11,327 nucleotides of DNA, taken from assembly GCA_049699715.1 (NCBI GenBank), contig JBNAVB010000016.1:1-11327 (forward strand), written 5' to 3'. Of the stretch, positions 5,604 through 11,327 are shown piece after piece (position 1 is the stretch's first letter; each line of letters begins with the position of its first letter). The stretch comes from JAVZYK01 sp049699715 (GTDB lineage Archaea; Nanobdellota; Nanobdellia; Pacearchaeales; UBA284). The translations under genes and the position numbers were made by a program. The notes under the pieces are model-generated. The model was not told the DNA's origin. It worked only from the letters and a program-made list of their open reading frames with translations, and did no database searches.

Positions 5604-6905
5604 ATGGCATACAATATTTATGTCGAGAGTTATGGTTGCTCGGCTAATCTGAGCAATGCCGAGATAATAAAAGGCATCTTGGCGAGCAGAGGATTCAACA
5701 TTGTCAATAATGAGAAAATTGCCGATATTGTTATCGTGAATACTTGCATTGTAAAAGGGCCTACTCTCAAGAAGATAGAGACAAGGATTAAACATTTTGC
5801 TTCAAAAAAGTTGATTGTTGCCGGATGCATGCCGGAAGCTTACTTAGATAGAATCAAGAAACTCGCGCCACGAGCCTCGATTGTTAGTGTGCATCATATC
5901 AGAGAAATTGTGGGAGCCGTGAAAGAAGTTTTGGAAAACAGGAGGCAAGTTACTCTTGTTGGTCGGTCAAAAGAGATAAAACTAAATTTGCCCCGCTTGT
6001 CGCAACAAAAAGGCATAGGGATAAGCCAGATTTCGCAGGGTTGCGTGAATAATTGCGCTTATTGTGTTGTGCGCTTAGTAAAAGGACCTCTTTTCTCGTA
6101 TCCACGCGAAGCGATTTTAAAAGATATTAAACATGCTTTGGATTCTGGATGCAAGGAGATTTGGTTGACATCTCAGGACAATGCCTGTTATGGCTGCGAT
6201 AGGGGCAAGAGAGAATTGCCATTGCTGCTGAGTGAGATCTTCAAACTTAAGGGAAAAAAATCAAAGTTTTTTGTGCGGGTGGGCATGATGCATCCTTCGA
6301 GCTTGTTGCCGATTGTTGACGAAGTATTTGAGTGCTACAAGAACGAGAAGATATTCAAGTTTTTGCATTTGCCTGTTCAATCTGGCAGTGATCGAGTTCT
6401 GAAATTGATGAATCGAAAGTATAAAGTCAAGGATTTTTTGCTTATTGTTAACAAATTCAGGAAAAAATTCTCTCAAGGAACTCTGAGCACTGATGTAATC
6501 GTGGGGTTTCCTGGCGAGACTCGAGAGGATTTCAAGAGAACTTTAGCCCTGATTGCGAAAATTAAGCCAGAGATCTTGAACATCTCGAAGTTTTGGCCGA
6601 TGCCTGAGACTAAGGCAGCAAAAATGCCTTGCCAAGTCGGCGATGCTGAGAAAAAGAAAAGGGCGATTGAACTTATGAGACTACACAACCGGATTTGCAT
6701 TGAGAAAAATAAAAGATTTATTGGAAAAAAATTTCGAGTTTTAGTTGATGCGAAGGGTTTTGCGAATTCTTGGCTTGCGAGAAATGAGAATTATAAACTG
6801 ATTGTTGTAAAGAACAAGGGGAATAAAGAAAATTTGCTTGGGAAATGGCTTGATGTGGTTGTTTCTGGGGCTGCGCGGCATTATCTATTTGGCAGAGTGG
6901 TGTAG
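5604..6905 (+). CDS. tRNA t6A37 C2-methylthiotransferase, e-MtaB/CDKAL1 type
   Basis: This is a radical SAM enzyme of the MiaB/MtaB family. In archaea and eukaryotes this branch adds a methylthio group to N6-threonylcarbamoyladenosine at position 37 of tRNAs, giving ms2t6A. The 433-residue protein shows the three domains in order. The N-terminal UPF0004 domain has its three cluster-binding cysteines: C12 in YGCSANLS, C48 in NTCIVK and C75 in GCMPEA. The radical SAM core has C147-x3-C151-x2-C154 in CVNNCAYC, and the family segments LTSQDNACYGCD and DVIVGFPGET. A C-terminal TRAM-like RNA-binding domain occupies about residues 370-433. The SANLSNAE form of the first motif fits the e-MtaB branch rather than bacterial MiaB. 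All ligands are present. The TATA box at 5572 sets the ATG start, with no Shine-Dalgarno site. It converges on the TrmB-family gene. Confidence 0.93.
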   Translation: MAYNIYVESYGCSANLSNAEIIKGILASRGFNIVNNEKIADIVIVNTCIVKGPTLKKIETRIKHFASKKLIVAGCMPEAYLDRIKKLAPRASIVSVHHIREIVGAVKEVLENRRQVTLVGRSKEIKLNLPRLSQQKGIGISQISQGCVNNCAYCVVRLVKGPLFSYPREAILKDIKHALDSGCKEIWLTSQDNACYGCDRGKRELPLLLSEIFKLKGKKSKFFVRVGMMHPSSLLPIVDEVFECYKNEKIFKFLHLPVQSGSDRVLKLMNRKYKVKDFLLIVNKFRKKFSQGTLSTDVIVGFPGETREDFKRTLALIAKIKPEILNISKFWPMPETKAAKMPCQVGDAEKKKRAIELMRLHNRICIEKNKRFIGKKFRVLVDAKGFANSWLARNENYKLIVVKNKGNKENLLGKWLDVVVSGAARHYLFGRVV

Positions 6906-7023
6906 ATAGTGCCGAGTGATATATACTTAAAAATGGAGAAAAACAAATAAAAATAAGTAAAGATAAGAAAAATCTTAATTTCTCGACCTCTTTTTTGTTT
7001 TGAGCTTTGTTGTTGTTCTTGCT
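6906..7023. terminator. convergent terminator region between methylthiotransferase and TrmB-family genes
   Basis: No gene is seen. On the plus strand a weak AAGAT/ATCTT hairpin (6960-6976) is followed by CCTCTTTTTTGTTTT (6987-7001), a T-rich tract suited to archaeal termination. On the minus strand the A-rich block 6929-6973 becomes a long T-rich tract downstream of the TrmB-family stop. Each strand therefore has its own likely exit signal. Confidence 0.5.
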
Positions 7024-7839
7024 TTATATTTTGACTTTGCTCAATGGAGTCATCTTATCCCAAGAATGTTCAAAGATTTGCTCCAATGCGCCTGCAAAGA
7101 ACGGGCTGTTAACCCAAACACCAACATCATAGTTAGGATGAACTTCCTCGTCGTCCAAGATTAAGAACATCAGCTCTTTGCCGTCAATTATTGTAAACCT
7201 TGATTTTATCTTACCACTTCTGACTTCTGCAATCTTGTTCAACTCTCTCGCGACTTGGTAGTTTTTAGATGTCACGGGAGCTGCGATTCTCACACTCACG
7301 CCTCTTTTCTTTGCTTTTTCAATTGCCGTCTTCAATGCCTCGAACTTTCTGGTCAAACCTTCTGCTGTCGTTGCTATTGTAACTATCTTGTTGGCGTTCC
7401 TTACCATCATGTCGAGATGGTTGTAGATGTTATTCCTTCCGCGAATTGCCCCGCTCAAGTCTGTAGGTTCGATATATTTTATGCCTGTAGTGTGCAATGC
7501 TGTCAACTCTTCCAAGACATCGCTACCTTTCAATTCTTCTAATCTCTTGGACATATCTTGTGCATCTCGTACAACATTTCTTTTGACTCTCTCTACGACT
7601 TCTTCAGGTTTCAATGCAACGAACTTGATTGGCTTACCTAGTTTCATCACTATAATCCCTTTTTTCTCCAAGCTCTCAAGAATATCATAAGTCCTTGATC
7701 TTGGAACCCCTGAGATATCAGCTAGTTCGCCTGCTGTGCTCACTCCTCTAGAAAGCAACGCTGTCCAGACTCTCACCTCATACAAATTAAGACCAAAAAT
7801 TTTCCTCAATCTGCTCAAAAACTCTTCTTTAACAATCAT
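7024..7839 (-). CDS. TrmB-family transcriptional regulator
   Basis: This 271-residue DNA-binding regulator belongs to the archaeal TrmB/COG1378 family, whose studied members control sugar uptake and central carbon genes. The N-terminal winged helix is clear: GLNLYEVRVWTALL (16-29), then the helix-turn-helix with recognition helix GVPRSRTYDILESLEKKG (44-61) and a wing leading to FVALKPEEV. A lysine- and glutamate-rich coiled linker follows. The C-terminal half resembles the phospholipase-D-like fold seen in this family (IRGRNNIYNHLDMMVRNA, then RFTIIDGKELMFLILDDEE). It lacks the longer sugar-binding domain of full-length TrmB proteins, so the ligand is unknown and need not be a sugar. It has its own promoter with a palindromic stretch near the predicted transcription start, which suggests autoregulation. 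Its targets are not visible; ileS upstream on the same strand is probably just a neighbour. Confidence 0.88.
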   Translation of the reverse strand: MIVKEEFLSRLRKIFGLNLYEVRVWTALLSRGVSTAGELADISGVPRSRTYDILESLEKKGIIVMKLGKPIKFVALKPEEVVERVKRNVVRDAQDMSKRLEELKGSDVLEELTALHTTGIKYIEPTDLSGAIRGRNNIYNHLDMMVRNANKIVTIATTAEGLTRKFEALKTAIEKAKKRGVSVRIAAPVTSKNYQVARELNKIAEVRSGKIKSRFTIIDGKELMFLILDDEEVHPNYDVGVWVNSPFFAGALEQIFEHSWDKMTPLSKVKI

Positions 7840-7851
7840 TTTTTATTTACT

Positions 7852-7873
7852 TTTGCATAGCAATTGCAAATGC
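7852..7873. promoter_or_regulatory. candidate operator upstream of the TrmB-family gene
   Basis: The perfect palindrome GCAATTGC (7860-7867) sits inside an inverted repeat TTTGCA (7852-7857) / TGCAAA (7865-7870), plus GCAT (7855-7858) / ATGC (7870-7873). It overlaps the predicted transcription start, about 25 bases from the TATA box, where a bound dimer would block the gene. Autoregulation is inferred. Confidence 0.4.
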
Positions 7874-7897
7874 ATTATTGTCTTTAGTCTTAAGTAG

Positions 7898-7905
7898 TAT
7901 TTAAA
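7898..7905 (-). promoter_or_regulatory. TATA box of the TrmB-family gene
   Basis: TTTAAATA on the minus strand, preceded by AGAAAGC, points to initiation near 7875 and a leader of about 35 bases without a clear Shine-Dalgarno site. A separate promoter here means this gene need not depend on ileS transcription. Confidence 0.5.
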
Positions 7906-7974
7906 GCTTTCTATACTTTATTCATATTTTTCGTTAAATTATATTCGAATTGCGACTATTTTATCCATATGTAT

Positions 7975-10869
7975 CTAAAAAACATTGAAAGATATTATTA
8001 TCTCGTTGTCTTTGATTTTCTCTTCGAAAACATGTTTGTAATGGCCTTTAGCCTTGTTGATCAAAATTTCCTTTGCGTTTACTTTTTCTTTTATATTCTT
8101 CTCAAATTTTTTTGCCACAGCTTCAAGTTCTTTATCAAGCTCGAGCGATAGCGAGATGATTTGCTCTTTTTTCAAGCCAGCCTTTTTTCTTGTTTCCTGG
8201 ACTGTGCGCATTATTTCTCTTGCGTAGCCTTCTGCCTCAAGTTCTGGAGTTAGTTTTGTGTCTAATTCTACTTCAAATTTGCCCTTTTCCTGTTCGAAAA
8301 TGAATTTTTTGACATTGATTTGTCTTAAAACGATTTCTTCAAGCTCTTTTTCGAGTTTCTTGTCAGCTTTTACTGTGATTGATGGCAGAGGCCATCTTAC
8401 TCCTATGCCTGCTGTCGAACGTAGTGCTAAGGCTCTTTCGATAATTTGCAATGCTGATGAGAATTCTTGTTCTATATTTTTATCAATGAGCTTTTCATTG
8501 AACGTGGGCCACTCTGCCATGTGAATTGATTCTTCTTTCAGGCCGAATGCCTTTTTCATTTCTGAGAAGATTGCTTCTGTTATGTATGGCGCGATGGGCG
8601 CGAATAGATGGATTATATTTATCATTGACTCATAGATTGTGTAAAGAACCGTCTCGCGTTCTGTTTCTGTGCCAACAGATGATTTCTCACGGACAAGCTG
8701 GATGTAAACTCTGCTGAGCTCTAGGAAAAAAGTCTCGATTTTTGCTATGATCTCGTCAAGCTTGTAAGTTTCATAGAGCTCTGTGACTTCTTTTATTGTT
8801 GAATTCAACCGCGAAAGAATGTATCTTTCCTCAAGCGAAGGGGATGGTTTTATTTTTGTTGGATTCCTGTTCAGAAGCTGCGCAAGCTCAAGAAGATAGT
8901 TCTTGATATTCCAAAGAACATTTATGTTCCTCTGCTTTTGTTTCATCCCTTCCCATGAAAAATTGAGATTCTCGCCTGCGCGGCATTCAGTCATGTAGTA
9001 TCTGAAGAGATCTACACCATATTTGTCAAGGACTTCGTAAGGGGAGACAACATTCCCCAAAGATTTTGACATTTTCATACCTTGCCAATCAAGAATCATG
9101 CCGTGAACATAAACTGCTTTATAGCAAGGCTTCTTCAAGGCGATGAGGCTACAGGTAAGCAACATTGAAAACCATAATTTGATTTGCTCGTTTGCCTCAA
9201 GAATGAAGTCCGCAGGGAACCACTCGTTGAAAAAATCTCCGCGAGAAGGATAGTACAGGCAGTTCCAAGAGGTCGTGCCGGAGTCGAGCCAGACATCAAG
9301 AACATCTGGAACCCTTGTCATTTCCTTGCCGCATTTTGGACATTTCAACTTTACAGAATCAATCCAAGGTTTGTGCAAGTCTTCTGGTAATTTGTTTAAA
9401 GCTTTTTTCTTGAGCTCTTCTTGTGAGCCAATGACTTCTATCGCTTTACATTTTTCATTTGAACATTCCCATATTGGAACCGGTGTTCCCCAGTAACGCT
9501 GTCTTGTGATGCTGTTGTCTTTCAGAACTTTTACCCATGCATCAAAAGCTGCCTGCGCCCATTTCGGAACCCATGTTACTTTCTTGTTGGCTTTCAACAT
9601 TTCAGGAATCAGGTCCTCTATTTTCAAGAACCATTGTTCTGTTGCACGGAAAATCACAGGATTGTGGCAGCGCCAGCATAAAGGATATTCGTGCTCGACT
9701 TCTGTAGTAGCGAGTAACGAGCCTTTAGCTTTCAGCATTTCTATTATCTTGGCATCATCTTTTTTTGCAGTGAAACCTTTCAGAAAATCGATGTCCAACA
9801 TATTACCTTTTTCGTCGAGTGTGTTGAAAGGTGGAATGTTGTAGCTCTGACCAACTTCGAAATCCTCAGGGCCGCTACCAGGAGAACAGTGAACTAAACC
9901 AGTGCCAGCATCTGTAGTAACATATTCTTCGCTTAGGATGACTGTGTGAACGTTTTTGTGTTTTTTCTTCAAGCCATCAAAAATGTTCTTCATCTCTCTG
10001 TAGAAAGGATGTTCATACTCGAGGCCTTCGAGCTTTGTACCTTTTATTTCATCAATAATTTTAAATTTTTTTTCAAAAACGCTTGCCATGACCACATTTG
10101 CAAGAGCTTTTGCAAAAATCCAAACCTCTCCTTTCTCTTTGCCTTCTTCAACGCGAACTTTAACATACTCAAGCGAGGGGCTTACCATAACAGCAAGATT
10201 GAAAGGAATTGTCCATGGAGTCGTGGTCCATATTATCAGAAACTCATTCTTTTTATCTTTTAGTTTAAACTTGAGGAAAATGCTCTTGTCTTTAACATTT
10301 TCGTATTCAAGCTCATGTTTTGCTAAAGATGTCTCGCAACTAGCACACCAATGCATAATTTTCTTGCCTTTGTAAAGCCTTTTTTGTTCATAAGCTTTTT
10401 TTATAAGGAACCATTCGTTGCTCATAAATTCGTTGTCTATTGGCTTGTACGAGTTCTCATAGTCCATCCACACAGCGAGTTTAAGCAGATCTTGATTCAT
10501 TTCATTTAGTCTGGCCATGGAGTAGCTTTTGCACTCTCGGTTAAATTTGTCTATGCCATATTTCAGAATTGCTTTTTTATCATTTAGCTTGAGAAGTTTC
10601 TGAACAGCGTTCTCAGTTGGCAAGCCATGCATGTCATAGCCTGCGCGGTCCCAGACATTAAATCCCCTCATCCTTTTATATCGAAGAACAGTGTCTTTCA
10701 AGCAATTGTTCCAGGCATGGCCTATATGGAGTTTGCCCGAAGTGTAAGGCGGCCCCTGCAAAAAATAGAACTTCTTGCCCATCTTGTTCTTTTCTTTGAC
10801 CTTCTGATAAATCTTATTCTTGTTCCAAAATTCGAATATCTCTTTCTCTTTTGCCTTAAAATCATACAT
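7975..10869 (-). CDS. ileS: isoleucyl-tRNA synthetase
   Basis: This class I aminoacyl-tRNA synthetase (cytoplasm) charges tRNA-Ile and hydrolyses mischarged valine. The 964-residue protein is complete. It shows GPPYTSGKLHIGH with HIGH at 48-51, then RAGYDMHGLPTE. The editing (CP1) domain follows, with TTTPWTIPFNLA and GTGLVHCSPGSGPEDFEVG. A CWRC pair (C398, C401) and a second zinc-ribbon set (C469, C474, C510, C513) lie in the inserted region. The adenylation motif LDVWLDSG comes next, then KMSKS at 599-603, and finally a helical anticodon-binding domain and a charged C-terminal extension. All catalytic motifs are intact. The ATG at 10869 is supported by a minus-strand ATTTAAAAG box (10904-10912), giving a leader of about 14 bases without a clear Shine-Dalgarno site. 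An upstream acidic mini-protein gene lies on the same strand, 121 bases away. Confidence 0.97.
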   Translation of the reverse strand: MYDFKAKEKEIFEFWNKNKIYQKVKEKNKMGKKFYFLQGPPYTSGKLHIGHAWNNCLKDTVLRYKRMRGFNVWDRAGYDMHGLPTENAVQKLLKLNDKKAILKYGIDKFNRECKSYSMARLNEMNQDLLKLAVWMDYENSYKPIDNEFMSNEWFLIKKAYEQKRLYKGKKIMHWCASCETSLAKHELEYENVKDKSIFLKFKLKDKKNEFLIIWTTTPWTIPFNLAVMVSPSLEYVKVRVEEGKEKGEVWIFAKALANVVMASVFEKKFKIIDEIKGTKLEGLEYEHPFYREMKNIFDGLKKKHKNVHTVILSEEYVTTDAGTGLVHCSPGSGPEDFEVGQSYNIPPFNTLDEKGNMLDIDFLKGFTAKKDDAKIIEMLKAKGSLLATTEVEHEYPLCWRCHNPVIFRATEQWFLKIEDLIPEMLKANKKVTWVPKWAQAAFDAWVKVLKDNSITRQRYWGTPVPIWECSNEKCKAIEVIGSQEELKKKALNKLPEDLHKPWIDSVKLKCPKCGKEMTRVPDVLDVWLDSGTTSWNCLYYPSRGDFFNEWFPADFILEANEQIKLWFSMLLTCSLIALKKPCYKAVYVHGMILDWQGMKMSKSLGNVVSPYEVLDKYGVDLFRYYMTECRAGENLNFSWEGMKQKQRNINVLWNIKNYLLELAQLLNRNPTKIKPSPSLEERYILSRLNSTIKEVTELYETYKLDEIIAKIETFFLELSRVYIQLVREKSSVGTETERETVLYTIYESMINIIHLFAPIAPYITEAIFSEMKKAFGLKEESIHMAEWPTFNEKLIDKNIEQEFSSALQIIERALALRSTAGIGVRWPLPSITVKADKKLEKELEEIVLRQINVKKFIFEQEKGKFEVELDTKLTPELEAEGYAREIMRTVQETRKKAGLKKEQIISLSLELDKELEAVAKKFEKNIKEKVNAKEILINKAKGHYKHVFEEKIKDNEIIISFNVF

Positions 10870-10903
10870 TTTCTCTTTTTATCATATTACTTAGTTTTTT
10901 AAT

Positions 10904-10912
10904 CTTTTAAAT
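10904..10912 (-). promoter_or_regulatory. TATA box of ileS
   Basis: ATTTAAAAG on the minus strand is preceded by AAAAAAG, a BRE-like run. Its centre is about 39 bases from the ileS ATG, which predicts a short leader. Confidence 0.45.
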
Positions 10913-10931
10913 CTTTTTTATCCTATTTATC

Positions 10932-10985
10932 CAAGTAGTAAACAATTGATAAAAATAAAATAAAGAAATAGAAAAATAAACAATG
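10932..10985 (-). terminator. T-rich tract downstream of the acidic mini-protein gene
   Basis: The plus strand here is A-rich (GATAAAAATAAAATAAAG and AGAAAAATAAAC). The minus-strand transcript leaving the acidic gene therefore passes through a long T-rich tract, the main archaeal termination signal, before the ileS promoter. Confidence 0.4.
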
Positions 10986-10990
10986 GAAGA

Positions 10991-11143
10991 TTACCAATCT
11001 TCTTCTCCGATATCCTCTTCTTCTGAGCCCTCTTCTTCCTCATCAAATTCTTCCTCGTCCTCTATATCTTCATCCTCCTCTTCGCTTTCCTCTTCATCCT
11101 CTGCCGTATCTTCTCCTTCAAAATCCTCTTCTTTTTTCGCCAT
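10991..11143 (-). CDS. extremely acidic 50-residue protein
   Basis: On the minus strand, ATG (11141-11143) to TAA (10991-10993) encodes 50 residues beginning MAKKEEDFEGEDTAEDEE and ending EDIGEEDW. I count 25 Glu and 9 Asp, so 34 of 50 residues are acidic, with only two basic residues (K3, K4), both near the start. It should be intrinsically disordered, with scattered aromatics (F8, F33, W50). I do not recognise a family. Such tails can act as nucleic-acid mimics, histone or RNA-binding-protein partners, or stand-alone acidic regulators, but this is speculation. An in-frame TGA lies six codons upstream of the ATG, so the gene is not longer at the 5' end, and a weak AAGG site lies 12 bases upstream. 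The poly-serine frame on the other strand is its antisense shadow. Confidence 0.65.
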   Translation of the reverse strand: MAKKEEDFEGEDTAEDEEESEEEDEDIEDEEEFDEEEEGSEEEDIGEEDW

Positions 11144-11327
11144 CTTAAGTTTTAACCTTCATCAGTTAAAATGTTAAATTTTTGTTTCTAATTGATAATT
11201 AATTTATCGCTAATTCTGCAAAAACTGGTTAACTTTTACAAAAACAAGGGCTTTATAAATTTTTTGCTTTCTTTGGTGTGTTGCACGATTCCTAAAAAGT
11301 AACATAGCTCTCGCTAATTTCTTTTCC
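11144..11327. other. right-end region: TATA element and possible C-terminal fragment
   Basis: Two readings compete. TTTATAAA (11252-11259) is a perfect palindromic TATA box that could drive the acidic gene on the minus strand (leader about 85 bases) or a gene beyond the right edge on the plus strand. Alternatively, the minus strand is open from the right edge (11326) to TAG (11210-11212), 38 codons, including LARAMLLFRNRATHQRKQK and ending KVNQFLQN. That would be the end of a basic protein entering from the right. I cannot choose between them. Confidence 0.3.
11210..11326 (-). CDS. possible C-terminal fragment entering from the right edge
   Basis: This is an uninterrupted minus-strand frame of 38 codons plus TAG, rich in Lys, Arg and Gln, with protein-like composition and the only open frame there on that strand. 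It is short enough to be chance, and a strong TATA box lies inside it. The family is not recognised and the start lies outside the window. Confidence 0.22.
   Translation of the reverse strand, partial: EKKLARAMLLFRNRATHQRKQKIYKALVFVKVNQFLQN

Noticed and set aside
7255..7690. Two plus-strand frames rich in Cys, Ser and Phe inside the TrmB-family gene
   Set aside because: They are antisense to an unambiguous regulator with a recognisable winged helix, and their residue composition is typical of shadow frames.
9184..10375. Several plus-strand frames opposite ileS, up to 112 codons
   Set aside because: All lie entirely within the conserved isoleucyl-tRNA synthetase coding region and have no promoters or family features.
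10983..11177. 64-residue plus-strand frame of nearly pure serine
   Set aside because: It is the antisense of the Glu/Asp-rich minus-strand gene: GAA, GAG and GAT codons read backwards as TTC, CTC and ATC and, in the shifted frame, as serine codons. It has no promoter or ribosome-binding support.
1..11327. CRISPR array, insertion sequence or prophage
   Set aside because: No regularly spaced repeats, no transposase or integrase and no phage structural genes were seen.

Overview
The window is AT-rich archaeal DNA. Start regions carry archaeal TATA boxes (TTTATAAA-like) about 25 to 40 bases upstream of start codons. Several genes look leaderless. The gene content is also archaeal: a COG3364-type zinc-ribbon protein, a PAC2-family proteasome-assembly-like protein, a TrmB-family regulator and an e-MtaB-type tRNA methylthiotransferase. 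The lineage cannot be fixed from this sequence; a DPANN-type archaeon is a guess from the compact layout and the style of the genes.

Layout, left to right. Bases 1-57 may hold the last codons of a gene entering from the left (+). Bases 60-204 are non-coding and GC-rich, with a possible long-range stem. An ArsB/NhaD/CitT-type membrane transporter follows on the minus strand (205-1470). A 445-base region (1471-1915) has several strong hairpins and two competing broken or short open frames, and may be a non-coding RNA or a gene remnant. Next come a small zinc-ribbon protein and an unrecognised 115-residue protein (both +), then a PAC2-family protein (-) that diverges from argS (+) around a single palindromic TATA box. 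Between argS and the methylthiotransferase gene (+, 5604-6905) lies a minus-strand frame of 93 codons interrupted by one TGA; it looks like a recently broken small gene. To the right, on the minus strand, are a TrmB-family regulator, ileS, and a 50-residue extremely acidic protein whose antisense strand gives a false poly-serine frame. A further minus-strand frame may enter from the right end.

Functionally most of the window is translation housekeeping: ArgRS, IleRS and the enzyme that makes the 2-methylthio derivative of t6A37 in tRNA. A proteasome-linked protein and a regulator accompany them. The genes are mostly single transcription units with their own promoters rather than one operon. 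None of the nine intact genes with a visible stop ends in TGA (five TAA, four TAG). I did not find an obvious new multi-gene system. The best leads are the interrupted small gene, the acidic mini-protein, and the two structured non-coding regions on either side of the transporter.
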